Part shown: piece by piece, positions 18,955 through 27,818 of the stretch
Layout of the letters: each line of letters begins with the position of its first letter
Position numbering within the stretch: the stretch's first letter is position 1
Assembly: GCF_031127905.1 (NCBI RefSeq)
Contig: NZ_JARXIC010000020.1
Coordinates: forward strand, 1-64,000
Length of the DNA: 64,000 nt
Source of the DNA: Thalassobacterium sedimentorum
GTDB lineage: Bacteria; Verrucomicrobiota; Verrucomicrobiia; Opitutales; Coraliomargaritaceae
Direction: 5' to 3'
Made by a program: the position numbers and the translations under genes
The notes under the pieces: model-generated
Database searches by the model: none
What the model saw: the letters and a program-made list of their open reading frames with translations, nothing else
What the model was told of the DNA's origin: nothing

Positions 18955-21693
18955 CTACAAGCTCTCCAAAATGCGCAGCGTTTCATCGCGCTTTTCGGTG
19001 GTCTCCGCCAGTTGCTTACGAGCCCCTTCGACCACTTTCGCGGGGGCGCTTTCAACAAACTTCGGGTTCTTCAACTTATTTTCACCGACCGCGACCAACT
19101 TATTAAGCTTCTCCAGCTCCTTAGTTAGGCGCGCTTTCTCGGCCTCGACGTCGATACTGCTGCTCAGATCTAAGTAGAGCGAACTCAGCGGCGTCACCAC
19201 CGCAGGCAAGCCGTCGGAAGACTTATCGCCGATCGCATCTAAAGTGCCCAAGCCCGCCAGCGTTTGAATCAGGCTGGCGTTATCTGCGATCACTGCGGCC
19301 GCGGCACCTTCGGCACCGTAGAACACAGCGACATCGCGCTTGCTAGCTAGGTTGTATTGCGCCTTAAGCGCACGTGCTTGCGAGATCAGCTCCTGCAGCT
19401 GAGTCACACGTTCGATAGAATCGAAATCCACGGATACGCGCTCTTCCAGCGTCAACGCCGTCGTCAGCGTAGTATTTTGAATGTAGGGCACCACTTCATC
19501 GTAGCCCAAGCCCTTCCAAAGTTCTTCCGTGATGTGAGGAATGATCGGGTTCGCAAGTTGCAGCACTTGGCGAATGACCAAGTCTTGAATGGCGAGGCAG
19601 TTATCCCGCAGCTCTTCGCTGCCCTTGAGTTTGCCCTTGGAAGCTTCCACATACCAATCACAGAAATCGCCCCAGAAGAATGCGTAAATCTGGTGTGTGA
19701 GTGGCGAGATTTCATAATTAGCAAAGCACTTTTCGACATCGGCAGTTACCTGCTGCAAACGGCCCAGGATCCAGTGATCGTAATCGTCGAACAGGTCCGA
19801 ATGGATGCGGCTAATAATGGCTTCGAAGCTAGAATTGTCAGCCATCGGGCCTGACATTTGACGGAAGCGCACCGCGTTCCAAAGCTTATTACAGAAGTTA
19901 CGGCCGATCTGAATGCGCTCTTCCGAGAAGAGAATATCCGACCCCGACGGCGCGATATTGCAGATACCAAAGCGTAGGCCGTCGGCGCCATACTTAGCGA
20001 TCAAGTCGAGCGGATCTGGCGAGTTGCCGAGCGATTTCGACATTTTACGCCCCTTCTCATCACGGATCAGGCCGTGGATAAAGATATTCTTAAACGGAAT
20101 ACGCTTGGCGATCTCTTCGTCGGACAAGTCCTTGGCATCCTCACCGTAAAGCTCGATGCCAGCCATGATCATGCGGGCCACCCAGAAGAAAATGATGTCG
20201 AAGCCGGTGACCAAGGTGGACGTCGGATACCAGAAATCGAGTTCCTTTTGCTGTTCCGCAGTCGGCTCGGGCCAACCAAGGTTGGCCATTGGCCAAAGAT
20301 ACGAGGAGGCCCAGGTATCGAGCACGTCTTCTTCCTGCTCCCAGTTTTCAGGATCAGCGGGACCTTCGACCGATACGTGCACGTGCTCCGGATTCTCAAA
20401 ATCAAGCTCCGTGCGCTCGAAGCCTTTCTTGTACCAGACCGGGATACGGTGGCCCCACCAGAGTTGGCGGCTGATGCACCAGTCCTGAATGCCATTGAGC
20501 CAATGTAGGTAAGTCTTCTTCCAACGATCCGGGTGAAATTTGATGGTGCCGTTTTCGACCGCACGCTTCGCTTCTTCCACCTTAGGATACTTGAGGAACC
20601 ACTGCTCCGAGAGACGCGGCTCGATCGGCACATCGCCACGTTCAGAGAATCCAACCGTGTTTTCATAAGGCTCACGCTCGATCAAGAGCCCCATGTCTTC
20701 CAACTTCTGCGCCGCGACTTTGCGAGCCTTAAAGCGGTCCATTCCGTTAAACTCTTCTCCCGCCAGCTCGTTGAGCTTTCCTTGGGCATCGATCACTTCG
20801 ATCATTTCAAGATTGTGACGCTGCCCGATCTCGAAGTCATTCTTATCGTGCGCAGGTGTCACCTTCAAGCAACCGGTGCCGAACTCACGGTCGACATACT
20901 CGTCGCCAATGATCGGAATTTCTGCCTTCGGGAAGGGGCGCCAGACGGTTTTACCGATCAAATGCTTATAACGCTCATCCTCAGGATGCACCGCCACCGC
21001 AGAGTCCCCCATCAGTGTTTCCGGACGCGTGGTGGAAATTTCCAAATGCGTGCGCTCACCATCGGCCTCGACCAACTCATAGCGCATTTTGTAAAAGAAG
21101 CCATTCTGCGGCTTCATATTCACCTCTTCGTCCGAGAGTGCGGTGTGAGTAGCGGGGCACCAGTTAACCATGCGCTTGCCACGATAAATATAGCCGCGTT
21201 TGTAAAACTTAACAAAGGCATCCAAAACGGCCTTACTGTAGTCCTCGTCGAGCGTGAAACTAGTGCGGTCCCAGTCGCAGGACGCGCCCAATTTCTGTAA
21301 TTGATTTAAAATGACACCGCCCGACTGCTCGCGAAACTCCCAGACTTTATCCAAGAAAGCTTCCCGCCCCAGATCGTATTTCGTTTGGCCGGTGGCCTCA
21401 CGAATCTGCTTTTCAACCTTGGTCTGCGTAGCGATGCCGGCATGGTCGGTGCCCGGCTGCCAGAGCACAGCCTTACCTTCGAGACGCGCGCGACGCACGA
21501 AGATGTCCTGCAAGGTATTGTCCAAGACGTGGCCCATGTGCAGCATCCCCGTCACATTCGGGGGCGGGATCATGATCGCATACGGCTCACGCTCCGCGTC
21601 GGCCACTGCTTTGAAGCATCCAGCTTCCAGCCAGTTGGCATACCAGCGTTGTTCAACTTCTTTCGGTTCGTAGGCTTTTGAGATCTCAGACAT
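18955..21693 (-). CDS. valS: valyl-tRNA synthetase
   Basis: Charges tRNA-Val. The 912 residues carry the class I signatures PPPNVTGMLHMGHVLDN (HIGH-type) and KMSKSLGNSPDP (KMSKS), the large CP1 editing insertion (TTRPETLMGD and GTGCLKVTPAHD), an anticodon-binding domain, and a C-terminal coiled coil (ASSIDVEAEKARLTKELEKL onward). Length is usual. It heads a minus-strand run, and the MATE transporter frame starts directly after its stop codon. Confidence 0.97.
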   Translation of the reverse strand: MSEISKAYEPKEVEQRWYANWLEAGCFKAVADAEREPYAIMIPPPNVTGMLHMGHVLDNTLQDIFVRRARLEGKAVLWQPGTDHAGIATQTKVEKQIREATGQTKYDLGREAFLDKVWEFREQSGGVILNQLQKLGASCDWDRTSFTLDEDYSKAVLDAFVKFYKRGYIYRGKRMVNWCPATHTALSDEEVNMKPQNGFFYKMRYELVEADGERTHLEISTTRPETLMGDSAVAVHPEDERYKHLIGKTVWRPFPKAEIPIIGDEYVDREFGTGCLKVTPAHDKNDFEIGQRHNLEMIEVIDAQGKLNELAGEEFNGMDRFKARKVAAQKLEDMGLLIEREPYENTVGFSERGDVPIEPRLSEQWFLKYPKVEEAKRAVENGTIKFHPDRWKKTYLHWLNGIQDWCISRQLWWGHRIPVWYKKGFERTELDFENPEHVHVSVEGPADPENWEQEEDVLDTWASSYLWPMANLGWPEPTAEQQKELDFWYPTSTLVTGFDIIFFWVARMIMAGIELYGEDAKDLSDEEIAKRIPFKNIFIHGLIRDEKGRKMSKSLGNSPDPLDLIAKYGADGLRFGICNIAPSGSDILFSEERIQIGRNFCNKLWNAVRFRQMSGPMADNSSFEAIISRIHSDLFDDYDHWILGRLQQVTADVEKCFANYEISPLTHQIYAFFWGDFCDWYVEASKGKLKGSEELRDNCLAIQDLVIRQVLQLANPIIPHITEELWKGLGYDEVVPYIQNTTLTTALTLEERVSVDFDSIERVTQLQELISQARALKAQYNLASKRDVAVFYGAEGAAAAVIADNASLIQTLAGLGTLDAIGDKSSDGLPAVVTPLSSLYLDLSSSIDVEAEKARLTKELEKLNKLVAVGENKLKNPKFVESAPAKVVEGARKQLAETTEKRDETLRILESL

Positions 21694-21856
21694 AGCGGAA
21701 AATTTGGAAAGCAGCTCAAAGTGTCGCTGCAGCGATGGCTTTCAAGCAAGAAAGTATCGTGCCTCCAGCCCACAATCAGATTATAGCAGTCCTAAAGATG
21801 CTCGACTAAGCTCAACTCTCGGCTCGACGATTGAGAGTCATTCGAAGCAGAACTCA

Positions 21857-22327
21857 CTAAATATCTATCACATCATCATCCTTTAGAGGCTTTCGCGAAT
21901 GAGAATTCGCCTGAGAACTCTTGCTTGAACGAGGTGAAAGGCCCCTCCCCCCACTGAAAGACGCACTCACCTGTACCTTATTCTTGCCAAAAAATAAGCT
22001 CGCAGCGGCCCCGGTCAGGCTCACCACAAGTGCCCCGGCAAGAGCGTAGCCAAAACTGTCGACAGCAAAGCCCTCCACCAAATTACCGACGAGTAAAAAC
22101 AGCAATGCGTTGATCAACCAAATGCCCAGCCCGAAACTTAATATTATAAATGGTAGCGCAAAAACCATCAATAAGGGCTTAAGAAAAATGTTACACAGGC
22201 TCAACAAGAACACAGCAACAATAAGCGAGCTGGTATCTGTGTAGTGAATACCTGCAAATATATGCGAAGCAATCAGCACACCGAGTGCAATCAGCAACCA
22301 GCTTTTAAATAGTCGTTTTAAATCCAT
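21857..22327 (-). CDS. phage holin family (DUF360-type) membrane protein
   Basis: A 156-residue protein with four predicted membrane helices in the first 115 residues and a Ser/Arg/Lys-rich cytoplasmic tail. The pattern (LKPLLMVFALPFIILSFGLGIWLINALLFLLVG split over helices 2-3) fits the small membrane family called phage holin superfamily IV, found widely in bacterial chromosomes with no proven lysis role. No phage genes surround it. It starts 3 bp after the upstream exported-protein gene, in an operon with rarA. Confidence 0.75.
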   Translation of the reverse strand: MDLKRLFKSWLLIALGVLIASHIFAGIHYTDTSSLIVAVFLLSLCNIFLKPLLMVFALPFIILSFGLGIWLINALLFLLVGNLVEGFAVDSFGYALAGALVVSLTGAAASLFFGKNKVQVSASFSGGRGLSPRSSKSSQANSHSRKPLKDDDVIDI

Positions 22328-22330
22328 AAT

Positions 22331-22810
22331 TTAAGAATTAGTGTCAGCGGTCGGGTCGACCTCGACATCCATACTAGGCGTATAGCGAAAGCTATGAGTG
22401 ACAGGTTCCTGACCATCGACGGCGGGAAAAACTAGAATAACGTTATATAAATGTGGCGGAACTAGAATACCGGCAGCACCCAAGCCAGCGCCAGAAGGCA
22501 AGGCATCCAGATGATGATAGGCACGGCCACGTACCGAACCAGTAAAGCGCACAGTGGCAGAAGAATGCTCAGGCTCTGCAATCAGGCCATTCGCATCAAT
22601 CCAATACAAGCGTAGCTTATTTGCAACAATTCGCAAATTAACCCGCGGCTCATTCTCACCGCGCTCAATATAATACCCTTGCTCCGTGACAAGATCTCCG
22701 ACTTCGTACGGTGCTTCAGAGACCTCTGTAGGTATAGCCCCCACTTGGATTTGGGCAGACATAGAGAGAGTCGTCAGCAAAACGAGCAAGGCGGTGGATA
22801 AAAATTTCAT
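22331..22810 (-). CDS. exported protein of unknown function
   Basis: A 159-residue protein with a clear signal peptide (about residues 1-19, ending TLSMSAQ) and a mature part that looks beta-rich. No motif is recognised. It is 30 bp after rarA and 3 bp before the holin-like gene. The tight spacing implies shared expression but gives no functional clue. I do not recognise the family. Confidence 0.8.
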   Translation of the reverse strand: MKFLSTALLVLLTTLSMSAQIQVGAIPTEVSEAPYEVGDLVTEQGYYIERGENEPRVNLRIVANKLRLYWIDANGLIAEPEHSSATVRFTGSVRGRAYHHLDALPSGAGLGAAGILVPPHLYNVILVFPAVDGQEPVTHSFRYTPSMDVEVDPTADTNS

Positions 22811-22840
22811 TGTTTAAATATGTGCAGTCGCCGACGAAGA

Positions 22841-24193
22841 TCAACCTTCACTCGCCGACTCTCGTGCTTGAATCTCGGATTTAAGTTTTTTTAGCTGCTG
22901 CATACGCTGCGCTGTGGCAACTTCCGCGCCAGCTTGGCCGGGCTGATAAAATGTCATTGGTTCCAACATATATTCTTGGCCCGATACCGCCTGCGGATAG
23001 TCATGACTGTAGCGGTAGCCCGCACCGTGCCCGAGTGCCTTATTTGTTTTAGTATGTGCATCGCGCAGCCATAAAGGAACCGCTTGAATGGGCTGATCGC
23101 GGAGACTTTTCTTCACAGCACTAATAGCACGTGTGACAGAATTACTCTTAGGCGAAGTCGCTAAATAAAGGATGGCATGTGCCAATGCATACTCACATTC
23201 AGGCATTCCCACTTTTTCACAGGCCTCAAACGCAGCCACCGCAACAGTGAGTGCATGCGAGTTCGCAAGCCCGACATCTTCAGATGCTAGAATGGTGAGT
23301 CGACGTGCTAAGAAACGTGGATCCTCCCCGCCCTGCAACATTTTGAATGCCCAATATAAAGCTGCATCTGGATCCGAGCCTCGAATACTCTTAATCATGG
23401 CAGAAGCATGATCATAATGCTCATCTTCATCGCGATCATAACGGATCTGACGCTCCCGGGCAAAAACTTCAACTGCATCCACATCTAAATGCGCACCAAT
23501 AGGTTGGCTCAGAACCAGCGTCTCCAATGCATTGAGCGCGCGCCGCAGGTCACCTCCCGAGAAATCGGCAACAGCCTGGAACACAAAATCATCCGCTGTG
23601 CAGCGAAAACTGCCCAAGCCCCGCTCACAATCCTCCATGGCCCGCGCCAACACCGTCGTCAAGGCCTCAGCATTCACTGGCTCAAGACGAAACAAGTGAC
23701 TGCGACTCAGCAAGGGAGGGTTTACGTAAAATCCGGGATTATGCGTAGTCGCCCCGATCAGACGAATATTACCTGCCTCTACATCGGGCAATAAAAGATC
23801 CTGCTGCGATTTATTGAAACGGTGAATCTCATCAATAAACAGGATTGTGTTCACACTCGTCTCATAGCGAGCAAGGCGCAGTATATCACGCATCTCAGCC
23901 ACATTGGAAAGCACCGCATTAATTCGCACAAACTTGCTCTGAGTTTCAGCAGCAATCACCTCTGCCAAGGAAGTCTTCCCGCACCCCGGCGGTCCATAAA
24001 AGATAAGGCTCCCAAAATTGTCCGCCTGAATCAACCGCGGCAATAAGCAGTCATCGCCCACAATATGATCTTGCCCGATCACCTCACTGAGTGCACGCGG
24101 TCGCATCCGCACCGCCAAGGGACGGTGCTTAGGCTCTGAGGGTCGCTCCCCGGAGTCGGCAAAAATATCGGCCTGATCCACATCTGTTGGCAT
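22841..24193 (-). CDS. rarA: replication-associated recombination protein A (AAA+ ATPase)
   Basis: RarA/MgsA acts at stalled replication forks, as a homologue of eukaryotic WRNIP1 and of clamp-loader ATPases. The 450 residues show an N-terminal region (PLAVRMRPRALSEVIGQDH), Walker A GPPGCGKTS, Walker B FIDEIHRFNKSQQD, sensor 1 GATTHNP and the C-terminal tetramerisation domain with the conserved AYSHDYPQ-like segment (here YRYSHDYPQAVSGQEY). The ATG at 24193 lies 80 bp from the divergent comEC start. Confidence 0.94.
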   Translation of the reverse strand: MPTDVDQADIFADSGERPSEPKHRPLAVRMRPRALSEVIGQDHIVGDDCLLPRLIQADNFGSLIFYGPPGCGKTSLAEVIAAETQSKFVRINAVLSNVAEMRDILRLARYETSVNTILFIDEIHRFNKSQQDLLLPDVEAGNIRLIGATTHNPGFYVNPPLLSRSHLFRLEPVNAEALTTVLARAMEDCERGLGSFRCTADDFVFQAVADFSGGDLRRALNALETLVLSQPIGAHLDVDAVEVFARERQIRYDRDEDEHYDHASAMIKSIRGSDPDAALYWAFKMLQGGEDPRFLARRLTILASEDVGLANSHALTVAVAAFEACEKVGMPECEYALAHAILYLATSPKSNSVTRAISAVKKSLRDQPIQAVPLWLRDAHTKTNKALGHGAGYRYSHDYPQAVSGQEYMLEPMTFYQPGQAGAEVATAQRMQQLKKLKSEIQARESASEG

Positions 24194-24273
24194 GCGACGA
24201 CTCTCAGCGCTGCGCTAGGTTCTTGCAAGTGTGAACAAATGTCGGCACATTCCAATCCTAACGTCAATACCCC

Positions 24274-25917
24274 ATGTCTTGTGACAACCAGATACCGACT
24301 CGCGCACCCTCGTTGCTAATCCTACTGGGCATAATTACGGGACTCAGCCTGGCACGCCAGGTAACCGCACCCATAGCATGGACACTTGCCATCGCTATAC
24401 TTTTGACTGCACTGAGCCTCAGATGGTGCACACAGCAGCGGCTACTTTGGCTAGTGAGCTTTATTACAGCAGCCACTCTAACAGCATGGGCCTACGGAAG
24501 CCTGCGCCTTCCCGCCAAGCCGCCGGTAGAACTACTCGAACGCCCAATCCGCGAGGCACATCTGGACTTAAAGGTCGAACGCATCATGCAAGCACGCAAC
24601 AACTATGGAAAAAGCACAGGTATCGGACGCATTCTTCAGGCAAGTGCCACCAGTCGGCTACAGCCCGGCGATCAGATCTTTTTTAGCCTGGAGCGCAGCC
24701 CAAAGGAGCACTTTGAAATATCACGAGGCTGCGCCATTAGAGCTACAGGCGTACTCACCCCGATCTCACCTCACGTAGCACCAGATAGTTTTGAGTCGTA
24801 CCTCAGCAGTACTGGCATTCACTATCGATTCGAACGCACCAGCGGGCTAGAACGACTACAAGCTCCGTCCCAATTTGATCAGTTCTGCCAGCGAATGAAT
24901 ACACGCTTTCAAAATTACCTAAGATTGGGCGCCCCTACGGAGAGCGGCATCGACAGTATTTACGTCGCCATGCTGCTGGGTCGCAAAACTGAACTCAACT
25001 CAGCACAAAAGGATCGCTTTCAAATGACCGGTACCATGCACTTCTTCGCAATCAGTGGCCTACACATTGGCGTAATCGCCACAGTGATTGCTCAATTCCT
25101 ACGACTCATCCGTGTTCCCAGCAAGATCAGCCCTTTCATTGGCCTACCACTTCTCTACCTTTACGTAGAAATTACCGGTGCCGCTCCCTCCGCAGTACGT
25201 GCATTTCTAATGGCACTATTCTTCTGGATGAGTTTCGCCTTTACCCGACAGCGTTCGCCACTCGCAGCTCTTGCGGCCTCTGCTGTCTTCGTACTATTGA
25301 TCAAACCAGATCAACTCTGGAGCATCGGATTTCAATTATCCTATACGGTCGTCCTCAGCATTCTACTATTTGGCCTCCCATTGTCCCAAATACTCACAGA
25401 GCGATTAGCCCCCTTCCGCGCCCTCCCTAAACCAGATTGGTCGCGCCTGCAGCACATTTACGCATGGGCACTGGAGTTCTCACTCTTACTTTTTGCCATT
25501 AGCGTCTCAGCCTGGCTTGCCAGTGCACCACTCAGTGCAGCCTTTTTCGGCTTCTTCTCCCCAGGGGCGATACTACTGAACATGCTGCTAGTCAATCTAG
25601 CCGCACTTGCCATTAGCACAGGCGTCATCACTCTCTCATTAGGACTACTCGGGATAGAAAACATCGCGGCCTTCATCAATCATGCAGCATGGCTCAGCAT
25701 TCATTTAATGGACCGATGCGTAATCGCGAGCACTCAAATCCCTGGTATGATTATAGCCTGCGAGACTTTTGCCAAGTGGGTCGCCTATATGGGACTGGCG
25801 GGCTACTTCATTGCACTTTTTTGGTTACACCACACACGCGCCCAACGATCGCCTGTGGCCTGGCTGCTCCCACCCACAGTGATTTTACTCTCGCTACTAA
25901 TGGGCATTACACGGTAG
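24274..25917 (+). CDS. comEC: ComEC/Rec2 family DNA uptake channel protein
   Basis: A 547-residue inner-membrane protein. It begins with a few membrane segments and a DUF4131-like soluble domain (about 100-210), followed by the ComEC/Rec2 competence domain with the signature HFFAISGLHIGVIATV and some eight to ten helices. ComEC forms the channel for single-stranded DNA in natural transformation. This copy ends after the membrane domain and lacks the C-terminal metallo-beta-lactamase domain of longer members. It is followed by a bidirectional terminator. Confidence 0.87.
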   Translation: MSCDNQIPTRAPSLLILLGIITGLSLARQVTAPIAWTLAIAILLTALSLRWCTQQRLLWLVSFITAATLTAWAYGSLRLPAKPPVELLERPIREAHLDLKVERIMQARNNYGKSTGIGRILQASATSRLQPGDQIFFSLERSPKEHFEISRGCAIRATGVLTPISPHVAPDSFESYLSSTGIHYRFERTSGLERLQAPSQFDQFCQRMNTRFQNYLRLGAPTESGIDSIYVAMLLGRKTELNSAQKDRFQMTGTMHFFAISGLHIGVIATVIAQFLRLIRVPSKISPFIGLPLLYLYVEITGAAPSAVRAFLMALFFWMSFAFTRQRSPLAALAASAVFVLLIKPDQLWSIGFQLSYTVVLSILLFGLPLSQILTERLAPFRALPKPDWSRLQHIYAWALEFSLLLFAISVSAWLASAPLSAAFFGFFSPGAILLNMLLVNLAALAISTGVITLSLGLLGIENIAAFINHAAWLSIHLMDRCVIASTQIPGMIIACETFAKWVAYMGLAGYFIALFWLHHTRAQRSPVAWLLPPTVILLSLLMGITR

Positions 25918-25963
25918 GAGTCGCTCAATTCACAGGTTTCAAATCATCAGTGCGCCCAGAAAA

Positions 25964-25990
25964 AAAGCCCCGCTAATTCAGCGAGGCTTT
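25964..25990. terminator. bidirectional terminator between comEC and rpmE
   Basis: The stem AAAGCC-CCGCT with AGCG-A-GGCTTT (25964-25990) is flanked on the minus-strand 3' side by a run of seven T. It is a good intrinsic terminator for the minus-strand L36-L31 unit and can also stop comEC from the other side. The 105 bp from here to the rpmE stop hold nothing I recognise. Confidence 0.8.
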
Positions 25991-26095
25991 AGTAAATACT
26001 TAATACCCGGTGTAAAGGCACCGTGCTGATTCCAATGCAGACGCGCGTAAAACGAACGCCAAGCGGAAGCGAGACGGAAGCTAGGCCCAAGCCAA

Positions 26096-26341
26096 TTAGC
26101 GGCGACGACTGAACTTGTTTTGGAACTTTTCGACGCGACCAGCAGTATCGACGAAACGCTTTTCACCAGTAAAAGCTGGGTGCGAGTCCGCAGTGATGTC
26201 GCAGATCACGACTTGATATTCAGTTCCGTCGATTGTTTCCGTCTTGCTACCACGCATAGTGGATTGCGTCAGGAACTTGTGTCCCGTGGAGACGTCGACG
26301 AATGCGACAGGATTGAGCTTAGGATGTAGATCAGCTTTCAC
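26096..26341 (-). CDS. rpmE: 50S ribosomal protein L31, type B (zinc-independent)
   Basis: An 81-residue L31 with the typical MKADLHPKLNPVAFVD start and PAFTGEKRFVDTAGRVEKF end. It lacks the CxxC pair of zinc-binding L31 and has a single Cys, so it is the C-minus type B form that does not need zinc. It follows a type B L36 gene by 56 bp. In many bacteria such paralogues are repressed by Zur and replace the zinc forms; here no Zur box is obvious, so this may be the only copy. Confidence 0.95.
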   Translation of the reverse strand: MKADLHPKLNPVAFVDVSTGHKFLTQSTMRGSKTETIDGTEYQVVICDITADSHPAFTGEKRFVDTAGRVEKFQNKFSRRR

Positions 26342-26397
26342 AGTAAGATGCCTTCTAATAAAGTTATTGCGGATTGGCGCAGTTTGTCTGGCAGAAT

Positions 26398-26523
26398 CTA
26401 ACCCTGACGCGCTTTGAAGCGAGGATTGGACTTGCAGATTACGTAGACACGACCCTTACGACGAACGACTTGACAGTCCGGGTGGCGGCCTTTGAGAGAT
26501 TTGAGTGAAGATACGACTTTCAT
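26398..26523 (-). CDS. rpmJ: 50S ribosomal protein L36, zinc-independent form
   Basis: A short 41-residue gene reading [18 protein letters not shown] and ending [11 protein letters not shown]. It matches the alternative L36 (YkgO type), with [23 protein letters not shown] and no CxxC pair at the start. It is paired with type B L31 downstream, as in ykgM-ykgO. The -35-like TTGACA at 26570-26575 on the minus strand may drive both genes. Confidence 0.95.
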   Translation of the reverse strand: MKVVSSLKSLKGRHPDCQVVRRKGRVYVICKSNPRFKARQG

Positions 26524-26569
26524 AGCGAAAATTTGAAGAATGGGAGAAAAAAGGCTCCGTCCAGCGCGC

Positions 26570-26575
26570 TGTCAA
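26570..26575 (-). promoter_or_regulatory. -35 box of the L36-L31 promoter
   Basis: A perfect TTGACA on the minus strand, 47 bp before the rpmJ ATG. The hexamer 17 bp further on is TTTTTT, a poor -10, so only the -35 element is convincing. Confidence 0.35.
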
Positions 26576-26612
26576 TGGCAAAGGCGGAAATATTTCATCT
26601 AGCCGAAAAGAC

Positions 26613-27197
26613 TTAATTGAGCGAGGGATCGTCCGGCGCGTCCGCCAGTAAACGTAAATCCGGCCTTTCATGACAGAGTAGCTCATGCCAATCAATCTTC
26701 TCCGGCGTCGTATTGAGGATAGGCAAGCAAGCCGACAGCACCCAGGACTTCTGCTCCAGTTCAACATCCAGTTGCCCCGCACTCCAGCCAGCGTGCCCTA
26801 AGAAACCTCGGATCTGAAACTCCGGATCCTTGGCCAGTAACTGCTGCACCTTCTCGCCATCAATACCAAAATAAAGCTGAAAAGTGCCTGCCTCCGCCGA
26901 CCACTTCCATGCCACCAATATCAATTGATCCTGTGCCACTGGCCCACCTGCAAACAGTGGGACAGTTGACAAAGGAGAATCAACCCAATCAGCATCATAC
27001 TCGCCAAGAGTGTGCCCCAAGGGACGATTCACAACGACCCCCATCGCACCCTCTGATTCGCCATAAGCGGTCAGCAATATAACACTACGCCGAAAATTAG
27101 GGTCTAGTAAGCTGGGATGAGCTAACAGCAAAGCCCCTGCATGCGGGCTCGGCTCTGTATTATCGAGATGACTACGGTTTATTCGCATTCGATCCAT
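26613..27197 (-). CDS. YqgE/AlgH family protein (DUF179)
   Basis: A 194-residue cytoplasmic protein with the family hallmarks LLLAHPSLLDPNFRRSVILL near residues 22-41, GVVVNRPLG, and FLGHAGWSAGQLDVELEQKSW. AlgH/YqgE proteins have a known fold but no settled activity. It starts 2 bp after the dCMP deaminase stop, so the two are probably translationally coupled. Confidence 0.93.
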   Translation of the reverse strand: MDRMRINRSHLDNTEPSPHAGALLLAHPSLLDPNFRRSVILLTAYGESEGAMGVVVNRPLGHTLGEYDADWVDSPLSTVPLFAGGPVAQDQLILVAWKWSAEAGTFQLYFGIDGEKVQQLLAKDPEFQIRGFLGHAGWSAGQLDVELEQKSWVLSACLPILNTTPEKIDWHELLCHERPDLRLLADAPDDPSLN

Positions 27198-27199
27198 AG

Positions 27200-27688
27200 C
27201 TATAGTTGTATCAACTCCACGCCACTCTCAGCAAGAATGTCCTTAACCAGATCATCATTACGATAATCGCGATGATATTTGATACAGTGAATCCCTGCAG
27301 CCGCCAAAATCTTAGCGCAATTAATACAGGGGAAGTGGGTAATATAAATAGTTGCCCCCTCCAAAGAAACCCCTCTGCGTGCGGCATCACTGATCGCATT
27401 TTGCTCCGCATGCACAGTTGCTTGCTCATGCCCATCTCGCATTCGAGAGGTATGCGAGGCACCAGGTAAAAAGCCATTGTAGCCCGCCGCGACGATACGA
27501 TTTTTCTGTGCACCGCCGGAAACAATGACACAGCCCACATTCAAACGCTCACAACTCGAACGTGACGCCATTAATAAAGCCGTCGCCATAAAATAGGCAT
27601 CCCATGACGGACGCTCCGTCCAGGACTGGGTCAAGGACTCTAACTGGTCCAGCATCACGGCGTCTCTGTTGTGGCTGCTTTTAGTCAT
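27200..27688 (-). CDS. dCMP deaminase family protein
   Basis: A 162-residue zinc deaminase with the HAEQNAISDAARRG motif (His ligand and catalytic Glu) and the PCINCAKIL motif (two Cys ligands). Length and sequence fit the deoxycytidylate deaminase/ComEB branch, which makes dUMP for thymidylate synthesis, rather than the shorter cytidine deaminases. It is the first gene of a probable operon with yqgE and possibly the L36-L31 pair. Confidence 0.9.
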   Translation of the reverse strand: MTKSSHNRDAVMLDQLESLTQSWTERPSWDAYFMATALLMASRSSCERLNVGCVIVSGGAQKNRIVAAGYNGFLPGASHTSRMRDGHEQATVHAEQNAISDAARRGVSLEGATIYITHFPCINCAKILAAAGIHCIKYHRDYRNDDLVKDILAESGVELIQL

Positions 27689-27818
27689 AAGCTAAAGTTT
27701 TCATACTCAAATCCTAGAGCAATATATTTCGCATTTTTGTATTCATCATTTGATCTTATACACAAAAGCCCTACACACAGCCTTTCTTCAAATCAATCGA
27801 CAAAGATACTGATCAATT

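Noticed and set aside
21857-22327. Holin-like protein as a sign of a prophage
   Set aside because: No integrase, terminase, tail or lysin genes around it. It belongs to a chromosomal membrane family.
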